From assembly GCA_029962745.1 (NCBI GenBank), contig CM057158.1, positions 3,569,558 through 3,633,557 of the forward strand: a stretch of 64,000 nt of DNA. Direction: 5' to 3'. The position numbers were made by a program, and so were the translations under genes. Below are positions 11,216-21,000 of this stretch, one piece after another. The notes under the pieces are model-generated. The model was not told the DNA's origin. It ran no database searches and saw only the letters and a list, made by a program, of their open reading frames with translations. The DNA comes from Echinometra lucunter. Its lineage: Eukaryota; Echinodermata; Echinoidea; Camarodonta; Echinometridae. Numbering within the stretch: the stretch's first letter is position 1; every line of letters starts with the position of its first letter.

Positions 11216-12073
11216 TTGTTTATGATAGATATTCAGAATTTTTACTAACTGATTAATTAAAATATATTTTCTTCCTTAAAAAGTGTGTCTGCATGGGGGG
11301 AAATTTGTACACACCATCCCCCCTCTTCCCCAAGTGGGGATGATAGATCCCCCACCCCCCGGAAGTTACGCCAATGTAGTGCTCCCTAGAGGGGAGGGTG
11401 CAGGGAGGGGGGAGTTTCCCCCCTCCCGCGCGAAGCGCGGAAGCTCCGACGTTTCTTTGAATTGTTAGTTGTCGGTAATTAATAATTAATCTTCTGCGAC
11501 GTAACTAGGATTTCATTTTAGGGAGATGGTAGTGCTCCCTAGGGGGAGGGTGCAGGAAGCTCCGACGATTTTCGCTGTCAGTTCCCGCTCTTACGCTTTC
11601 TTCCTGTTATCGGGGGGGGGGGGGGGGAGAGGGCATAAGTATAGCCAAAAATTTCCCGGTAATTAAGTCTAGAATCAGTGGTGTAGCTAGGATTTCATTT
11701 TAGGAGGACGATAGTGCAAAGCGCACTCCCTAGGCATGCTAGGGGGAGGGTGCAGGGATGGTGATTTTCCCTTCCCGCGCGAAGCGCGGAAGCTCTGACG
11801 TTTCTTTGAATAATGTTCGTTGACTGTTCCCGGCCTCTTACAATCTCTGCCTGTTATCGGGGGGGGGGGGGGGGGCAGAGCCGAAAATTTCCCGGTATCT
11901 GAGTCCAGAAATAGAATATGCGGAGGTGAGCCTGCACCGCGAGTTGCTTGTTGCGAAGCCCTTAGCGGGTGGGGCCCAGGGTTCTGTCTTAGGGCCCCTG
12001 ATGGGGGTCTACAGGGAAAGCCACTGCGGGGGTCCAGGGAGTGGAGCACCCGGAAACTCCGGGGTTTTGGTAC

Positions 12074-12330
12074 TAAATTTTCCCTCATTTCTTTTGTTTC
12101 CCTTTGCTTTTTTCTTTTTCCCCTTTCCCTCTTTTCCCTCTCTCTCTTCTTCTTTCTCCCCTTTTTCCTTTTTTCTTTCCCTTTCTCCTTCTTCCTTTCC
12201 CTTTCTCCTTCTTTCTTTCCCTTTCTCCTTCTTTCTTTTCCTTTCTTCTACTTTCTTTTCCTTTCTTCTTCTTCTTCCTTTCCCTTTTTCCCTTCCTTTT
12301 TCTTCCTTTCCCTCCATTTCATTTTTTCCC
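12074..12330. repeat. Pyrimidine-rich low-complexity tract
   Basis: About 250 bases of CCCTTTCTCCTTCTTTC-like degenerate repeats inside the composite cluster. Phe/Leu/Ser-rich frames here are artefacts. Confidence 0.9.
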
Positions 12331-12557
12331 GGTGGTTTGGTGGATTTTCCCGCTGAAATCCTTCAGGGGGGGCACTCTGCCCCCCCTGCCCCCCCGGCTG
12401 TTACGCCACTGCCCCCCCCCCCCCGAGATAAAGATAAAGGAAAGGCAACGGAACTGAGCATTGCGAGTGTGTGCATGCAAATATTAAAGGGAGGGATAGA
12501 GAAGAAGCGGGGAGAATGGAGTGAGACACCAAAGTATGTTCTTGCGCATGTTTGTGC

Positions 12558-12592
<35 letters not shown>
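12558..12592 (+). repeat. (GA)n microsatellite
   Basis: About 17 GA dinucleotides followed by a purine-rich tail. Confidence 0.95.
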
Positions 12593-12594
<2 letters not shown>

Positions 12595-12815
12595 GATGGA
12601 GAAAAGGAAAGAAAAATTAGGAAACCAAAAGAAACGGTGGAAAGGTGAGAATGAAAGAAAAGAAAGTCTATAGAGGAACAGCTATACTATTAGTTGCGAA
12701 ATCGGGGTAAAGAATTTGTCTACGCAGATTGTATACGGAAGTATACGAATGACTTGGAAATGTAATAAACATGCTTCATGAAACTGTCGAATCATTTCGA
12801 AAACAATGTTAATCA

Positions 12816-12821
12816 TTTATT
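12816..12821 (-). terminator. Possible polyadenylation signal of gene 2
   Basis: AATAAA read on the minus strand, 1.7 kb past the gene 2 stop codon. The sequence between is AT-rich and contains a foldback element at 13699-13887, which would then lie in the 3' UTR. Confidence 0.3.
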
Positions 12822-13698
12822 TCTATAAACAGTATATACATACTTGTAGCCTACATCTTAAAAAAATCTGATGATAAATATGATATCAATGTTCTACATA
12901 CGCAAGACTCTGGTCATATATTTACATTTAGTGAGAACATTTTCATTTTACAATGGCACTTGGTGATAAAAGTTATTATAAAAAGAAATACCTACAAAGG
13001 TAATGCGTATACTAAATTATGCGAATGTGCAGCAATTACGTAATAATTAAATTATTTTTTAAATCCGCCAAGATTGGGCAGGTATCATATTGATATTAAA
13101 TCTTATTCACAGCAGAAAATCTAATAATGGAATGCATATTTCAAATTATGTACAAAACCATTTCTTATTATGTGAACAATGGTAACTTCATTTCATAATG
13201 GTATAGAACCAAATAATGTTTTTGTTGAAATAGGGGCACAATACTCTGAATATTTTATCCGTAGCTTTCAGTCAGTTAAATTAAATATTTAGAATTAGAT
13301 ATTCCAACTTTCAAAGTTTTATAGCATTCATTTACATAAATATTTATATACACATCTCGTAAGAAAATGGCCCTAACATCCCTACCTAAAATAAATTTGG
13401 GTCGCTCATAAACCTAAAAATTCATAAGTCTCCTCATGTTTGAATGAGAGTAGAAGTAATGTCAGATCAATCACAGGACAGTCTCAATGCTGATGCCATT
13501 ATTTGGACATTATGTCCTCCTACTAGGCATGTGCTACCTCGTCAGTGCAATGCTACCATTGAAATGACTACTCTGCTCTTCAATAAGACGCTTTGCAATT
13601 TTAAATATTCGTTTCTTGGATGACACTGAGTGTACCACGGGCTTTATAATTATAGGCAAAGATGGCGCTATTTGGTATCATTAGAGCCTCTATTACAG

Positions 13699-13887
13699 GG
13701 TAAGCACTATATAGGTACCAATCCTGCAGACGCAAGCTGAAACCCTAATCCTAATCCTAACCCTAATCCTAACCCTAACTCTAACCCTAACCCTAACCCT
13801 AACCCTAATCCTAATCCTAATCCTATGAATATTTAAGAATATTTATGAGCTTGGGTCTGCAGGATTGGTACCTATTTAGTGCTTACC
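13699..13887. mobile_element. Foldback element with telomere-like core
   Basis: Ends of about 45 bases are inverted copies (GGTAAGCACTATATAGGTAC on the left; reverse complement GGTAAGCACTAAATAGGTAC on the right). The direct repeat CTATTACAG flanks both sides (13690-13698 and 13888-13896). The core (about 13741-13825) is CCCTAA/TCCTAA hexamers. An 8-9-bp target duplication would fit hAT or Mutator-like elements; there is no coding capacity. Confidence 0.75.
13741..13825. repeat. Interstitial CCCTAA/TCCTAA repeat
   Basis: About fourteen hexamers mixing AACCCT, AATCCT and one AACTCT. It matches the metazoan telomere motif but lies between the arms of a foldback element, so it is not a chromosome end. 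Confidence 0.9.
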
Positions 13888-14512
13888 CTATTACAGAGTC
13901 TTTATCATATAGTGTGGCCAACTCGGTTTCACTGGTTTACAACATGGCACAATTTCTTTTATGCTTGCGTCACAAAGCAATACGCGCCATATTGATTGCA
14001 ACCGACTGAATCCGAGTTGGCCCAACTTTGTAATAAAGGGCCCTGTCAAATGTTCTTTCTTAAGTACACATATCTTACGTTCAGGAATCAGAATATAACA
14101 CTGTCAGGAAATATTACTGAAGATTATTACGACTAACAGGAGCGCTTTCAAACACAATTATGCACGTTAGGTGACATATAAAACTAAAAGGTGTCTTATT
14201 CCCTCGTCTGGTACTGATCCATGCATATTCAAGCGACTTCTCTTGCTCTCCAACCATTCGCCATAATATTTTTCCCGTCAAGCATTCCCTGGTTGTACTT
14301 TGGCTTCTTCTTCTATAAAAGCCAATTTCGATAGTCACATGAACAGAATCTAACGAGGGAAATGGAGCTTTGCAAATCCACCATCGTTATGAGTCATATA
14401 TTTCGATGGCTTGAATGAAATGTGGATACAGTCTCTCTGATACGAAATTTCATAAAACATTTCAAAGTTTTCTATCTTTTCCTATGTCTGTCTCTATTGC
14501 TGCAGCACAGTG

Positions 14513-14542
14513 TCACGATGCGTAGCTCTGATTCGAGTGACC
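14513..14542 (-). CDS. Gene 2 exon 7: last nine codons and stop
   Basis: A long pyrimidine tract and AACAG acceptor precede GHSNQSYAS and TGA (14515-14513). The phase agrees with exon 6 and brings the coding total to 200 codons. An AATAAA on the minus strand at 12821-12816 could end a 3' UTR of about 1.7 kb. Confidence 0.75.
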   Translation of the reverse strand, partial: GHSNQSYAS

Positions 14543-14995
14543 CTGTTAAAGAAAAGTGAAGAAAAGAAAAATGTGCAAACTGATTGAATCATGCATGGAC
14601 TAAAGTCGCACTTAGATTCCTACTTGCGTGCTCTATATTAGGCATCACCCCATTGGTCAGATCATGCTCAGGGGACGCGCACTATTGGAAGTCTATCAAT
14701 GAGATTACGCGTTAAATGCCGGATGCGCATTGTCGCTTAAGCACGACTCTAATGGGGTGTTGCAAGAAGGTTGCAATCAATTGTAAATAATTGCTTATTT
14801 TGAAACAACCATTCTGATTGGCTCCCTTTTAAGAACACATGCATGCAACAATGATTTTGACTGGCCAGTGACAATCAGTTGCAACTTGCAATCGATTGCA
14901 ACTTTCTTGCAACATCCCATAAGTCAAACTTAACTCTTTGCGAAACACCCCCCCCCCCCAGATGTCAGGGCAGAAAAATCTTTTGGTTCAGAACT

Positions 14996-15089
<94 letters not shown>

Positions 15090-18000
15090 AAAGAGTGGCC
15101 CTGCGGACTTCCAGCCGAAAATTTCAATCTTGAAAAAAAAAAAAAAAATACCGCTCCAACCCAACTCTCGTGAAATCATGTTCCTCTAAAAAGTCAGTAA
15201 CATCGTTGGAAAATATAGGTCCCGTTTTTAGTCAACCAAGATCCACTCTGTGATCTATATTTATATTATCTTTATGTTGTATCAGAATTAATGTCTTTGT
15301 ATTACATTCAGTTCACGTCTGCAAAGAGCGTTTACTTTAACTTTTTGAAGTTTAAACGTGCAGCTTTAACATGGAGAGCTAGAAATAAAATACCATTAAC
15401 GTGTTGGAGAACATCAGTTCCTTCCCCTACAGAACTCGACAGAACAAAGTAGATTTCGAGAGAGGAAGAAATCCCACGTGTTTTTTCTTCATAATTATGG
15501 TAAACGCAAACTTCACGAAATCACAAAAACATGCTTGATGCAGGCATCCTCATCAAGAAATAAATCCCTTTATGATTTAATCTTGATTCTTAAACTCACC
15601 ACGATGACGACTCGGAAGTGACCCTCGACCCCGCTTCCTGATGACCTCATCGATCGCATGCTGTACACCGATCGCGTATCGTCATTCCCGTTGGACTTCT
15701 TATGTACGGAAATAAAACGGTTTGGGTTGTGGAGGCACTCGAACTTCATGTAGCTACCACCCCCTTCCTCGGCGGGATGGTATTTGAATCTGCACTGGGG
15801 ATCTCCCTTACCCTAAGGGATACAACGAAAAATACAATTAATCATTAGGACGATGACCGTGCCCATCATTCAAAGGCTGCTATGCTCATTCAGAAAATGT
15901 AGACGCACAGGGCTATTGGCGTCGACCCTTCTTGAGGATGGGAGGGGGATACACACTACACTTTTTTCTTAGATGGAGCTACCCCGGAATAGACCACCGT
16001 TTCCATATTAGGATTTAGAAGTTCAAAGAGGACTAAGGACTGGTGATCTAACATGAAATGAAAGAGAAAAGGAAAAGAGAGATTTTGCATGTATGACTTA
16101 ACAGATCGAAAAACAAAGCCATTATTGTTTTAAGAAATTGGAATAACAGTAGGCTGATAGATGACGAATAAGAACGATAACTTAATTGACAATCACAATT
16201 TGGTAGAATGATGTTATAATAAAGCATAAGAAGACAAGAGAGGATATATTTAGAATTTAATCCCCTCCCCCAATAAGGGAAAAAGAGAAAGATGGCAATC
16301 TTACATTTGCATAGAGGACTCCGTTCCTGAGTATTAGGAAGTTGGATGTACTAAGTACACATCTTAATGAGATGATATCATCACCTTCTCTCCTGACGAC
16401 GAATTGGGCTGGAAGAAAAAAAAAACATCACAAAAAGTTCATTTAAAATTCAATTGAGCTGTAAACTGTAACACAAATGTAATATTATGTGCTGAGACAA
16501 CCCCCGGAGCCACTGCCATTCTTCGAGCCGATCAGATTTTACTACCTTCACTGCGACATTTATTACGCAATATTAAAACATGCGAGCTTTGTATGTGAAA
16601 TCTCACTTCAAGTTTTTTTTGTATTCCATGATTTTTATTGCAAGTTGCAAGCCCTGTGCGATACCGGTACTCCGGCTACCACAAATAAAGTAATATAGAA
16701 AGAAAAAAAAAAAGGAATTTTGAAACATTTAGAAATATTTATAACACACCTGGCACGCACAAGAAACCCAAATATACCTTTAAAACGTTTTTCTGCTTAT
16801 ATTAAAACAATCTGTGAATTTGGACATATTAGAAGAGAAATCCAACATATTATTTAACATCAAAGCCTCATTATGGGAGACGTGAATGTAAATTGTAGTT
16901 TATCCCTGCCACTTTAACATATCACTATTCTATTTCAATTTAATTTATTCTGTAAATGCTTGCAGCCCCCTTTCACCCCCCCCCCAAAAAAAAGACAACA
17001 CTGACAGTATTTTTTTTGTGGATACAGGACAGTCAACGTGTTAAGAATAATTGTTAAACATGTCTATTATAACTGAAAATACGAATTTACTTACATTGTT
17101 TGCCATATATGCCGTTGAAATCGACCTTGCCTGTGAGAGCGTTGACCCGTAGAAGCCCACCGGTCGCTCTTGATTCTAGCTGGACGATATTACCTGTATG
17201 CAGCTCACGAGCCTTGGAGATGAAAATGAGATTTTAAAGTAGTTCAAAGCAGTTCAAAGTTAGGAGTATATTGCTTTCAACTAGGCAGATAATCGAGTTT
17301 GACAGGCAAAGACAGCTAACGCTGGACAAGTATAAGCATAACATTAGCTATAAAAATATTGACCCTTCTGTCTTACTGCACAGAAATGGTATTTTTCAAG
17401 TGCTTGTATGAATCCCATAAGCGGATTCAGGGGGTGTCGCTGTGGTGCGTGCCCCTCCTTATTTTTCACAACGCTGGTCTTCTTAACTGAAATCGGCCCC
17501 AGCGCCCCCATCATTTCAAAACCTGAATCCGCTAGTGTAAACTTTCTCACTCAAAGATGTCTTTGTAAAGTATAATCATTGTTCGCGTTAATATTTTAGC
17601 TTTAAAAAATGTTAGGCTTCTGTCTTAGCTTTATTCTAAATGTTTATGCTTAAAAAGAATTCATGATTCGCAATGTCGTTTTATTTCATTTTAAAAAGAT
17701 GTTCTTCTTCAGTAATGAAGATTGAATATCACAGAATATATAGATAAAATATTACTCACCACTACTCCTACTTTGTGAATTCCATTGAAACCATTTTGAC
17801 TATGGTGAACATACGAACGCTGTAACAGAATGAGAAAGGGAAATAAAGACCAATTTAATACTTGTAAAAAAAACATAATTATAATATCAGTGATAAAGAC
17901 TACAATAATAACAACAATAATCATAATTATGTAGCTCCCTTAAGTGTGTGAACAGTGTATAGTGTAGCTCCCTTAAATGTGTGAACAGTGAACGGTGTAG

Positions 18001-21000
18001 CTCCGTTAAATTTGTGAACAGTGAATGGCGCAGCCCCCTTAAATATGTTAACAGTGAGTGGTGTAGCTCCCTTAATTGTGTGAACGGTGTACATAGCTCC
18101 CTTAAATGTATAAACAGTGATTGGTGCAGCTCCCGTTTGTGTGAACAGTAAATGGTGTAGCTCCAAAATTGTGAACAATGAGTAATTTGTGAAAAGTGAA
18201 TGATTTAGCTTCCTAATACTGTGTGAAGGGAGAACGACGTAGCTACCTCAAAATTGAAAATGCAATTTAATTAGTTACCCACCTGTTCTAGTTTTGGTTT
18301 CATAGTGGATGGCGCCCATCCGTACAATGTGTCCATCCAGTGCTGTCATAATCAAGATAGAAATAACATAGTTTTAATCTAAAACGTCCAATTCGAAATA
18401 CATATCACACGACTATTCAATTGATATAGCAGATTACTGTAAGTGATATCTAAAAGAAAGCGGGTAGACTAAGAAAAAAAAGAAACTATTCCCTGGTAAA
18501 TAGTTCTGAATTAAACAAGTTAAAAATTGTGAACATCATATTGGGAGTCTACTCCCCATTTAAATGGGGATAAGACTCCAGTAATTATGATATTCTCTTA
18601 AAAACATGAAACCACAGGTCATGCGTTACATTCACATCCAACACTGATTTTCTAAAGATGATATCGTGCCCTCTCTTCATGCTCTTTATGTATGGATAAT
18701 ATGTACAGTCTAGATGATATTTTATCACTTTATTACACATCATACACTTCGAATAAATGATAAAAATCGTTGAAATTCTATACTCATCTGGGTTTAGGAG
18801 ATTAAGAGACGTCATTAAAATAAGTATTAAAAGCGTGGTTAATAACACTGACATAAGCATAAGGGCAAGGCAATGTCTATGAGTAGTAACTTTCTCCTCT
18901 TGTTATCAAGCAGATTAAGCAAATTAATTTAAGCTTGAACCTAAAGCATTCGTTTGTCATTATTTGAAATCAATTTTGTCTGAGCTTGCTTTCACATTGA
19001 AAAACAACCAGCTCACTTCATTATTTACATGGAAACAGATTTGCAAATGGAAAAATTGTAATTCAACCAGTAACTTAAGTGCTGGCTCCGATATGAAAAT
19101 TTCAACTTAAAATATATTTTAAATCTCAAATATAGCTGTAAAAATAGTTTGATTATAATCTGAATAGCTTTAAACAAATATGCAGCAAAGACAACAACAA
19201 CACTATAGAACAAATTTTGATCACATCTCTGTACTCAAATGTTTGTACTTGGTCACCCTTTGAAGGTTTCCATGGTGGTAGAACGTAGAAGGCTTCACGT
19301 AGAAGGCTTCACGAAATGAGCGTGGTCCTGAAAAGGACCTACTCACTCTCGACGTTTCGGTAAGCATGTTCTTCAGGAGAATAAGATTTATTCAACAATA
19401 TTTTTGTAAGGCGATTAAGCGAGTTACGATCACACACACAACTACTCTAGAGGCAATATCAATTACGACGTTGCCATTCCAGCAATTAGTTCCAAAGCCA
19501 CACCTATTTTTACACAACATACTTAGACAATATTTTCCATGCTAAGCACTCTGTTAGTATTTTTCAGATGATTTTTCTATTTTGGAGAGGGGGAGGAGGG
19601 GTAGAAAATTTGGGTTTGGTAGGAGGGGGTTGACACGCCTCATGACTTACTGCAGTCTCCATGTGTTGTAGATTCTTCGCTTAATTCATACACTAATATA
19701 AAGAAAGCGGCAAAGGAGAGAGTTCACATCGAATGGGTAAATGAAAAAAAAAAATGAATAAATGAAATCAAGGGTGAAAAAATATATTGTGAAGGAAAGT
19801 ATGAGTTATAGCCTTAACAAAGTGAATTTACAGAGTTTTGTTTTACATGTTTTAAGAGGACCAATAGTACATACATGTACACTGGCGTACTGGAGGGGGG
19901 GCTTGGGGGGGCGCCAGCCCCCCCCAAATAAATTTCAACCATGGTTTATTTTCAATTTTATATAAGTGTTATCACACGAATTTCATTACTTCTCCCTAGA
20001 CTCCCTTTCTCCTGTTAAGTAACGCATTCACAATTTCCCAAATAGCATGCATAGCAAGGCAGTAAACACGCATAATATCAATACTAGTGTTTTAAGAGAT
20101 AACACTTGGTTTTATCTGTTTATCTGACAATGGATTCAAACTTTGATAATGAATATTCTTAGATTTACCAAAACTAGACACGTGCTTTAAGTTTGCAGTC
20201 CCAAATAGTGTTCTTTTACAGAGTTGCAAACCATCAATACTGCAAAAAAAAACTCCTTTACCATGGGAGTGCACTTGCGTAGCCGGGGGGGGGGGGGGGG
20301 ACGATGGGGGCGGTCACCCCTCCAAAACACCAAAAAAAGAAAGAAAAAGAAGGAAAAAAAGCAGAAGCGAGAAAAGAGAAAGGTAAGAGAACGTAAGAAG
20401 AGCGGGAGCAGACAAGGAACAATTCAAAGAAACGTCGGAGCTTCCGCGCTTCGTGCGCTCAGTAAGTGATTCACACGCTTCGCGCACTCACAACCGCTCC
20501 CACTAAAATGAAATCCTAGCTACGCCACTGTCATGACTGTGGGAGTGAAACCCTGGTACCCCACCGCATCACACCCTCTCCATGCTCGTCCTTTTTATTT
20601 CATAGTGTCTTTGTCTGTATTATTATCATAAGTAATAAAGTATTTTGTGTAACGCTGGCATTTGTTTGAAACTTAAGAAGATTATTTGGGCTGCATGTTT
20701 TCATAATCATGTTTCCAAGTTCATGAAAAAATATCCTTTTCCGGTCGGTAGATTCATGACACGTTTATCCATAAGAGTACATGTCATCAAACATGTCATC
20801 AAACGTCGGAGCTTCCGCGCTTCGCGCGGGAGGGGGGAAACTCCCCCCTCCCTGCACCCTCCCCCCTAGGGAGCGCGCTTTGCGCGCTCATTAAGTGAAT
20901 CACACGCTTGCGTGCTCTCTCCCGCCCCCACTAAAATGAAATCCTTTTGTTGGAAATGAGGGAAAATAAAAATTGAACTGAACTGAAGTTGGAATTTAAG

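Larger units (their letters stand above)
10821..12425. repeat. Composite cluster of GGCGTAAC-ended poly-G elements
   Basis: The cluster starts GGGGCGTAACAGG and ends with the inverted form CTGTTACGCCACTG. Inside it are further ends (11362-11375, about 11495-11520, 11670-11700), G runs at 11612-11627 and 11859-11875, and repeated blocks containing CGCGCGAAGCGCGGAAGCTC at about 11428, 11550 (partial) and 11778. It appears to be nested or tandem copies of one non-coding family. Confidence 0.7.

Noticed and set aside
11820..12648. Reading frames of up to 240 codons, Phe/Ser-rich or Lys/Glu-rich
   Set aside because: They cover poly-G, pyrimidine-rich and GA microsatellite sequence in the repeat cluster, with no domain.
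13741..13825. Telomere or chromosome end
   Set aside because: The array is short, degenerate and enclosed by inverted arms and a target duplication, with ordinary sequence on both sides.
17927..18178. Minus-strand frame with an 11-residue repeat (TVHTFKGATPF-like)
   Set aside because: It is the 33-bp minisatellite read in frame. It lies between two well-supported exons and lacks splice sites of its own.
19329..19344. Histone 3' stem-loop as evidence of a histone gene
   Set aside because: No histone coding sequence is nearby and the hairpin sits in a repeat-like context.
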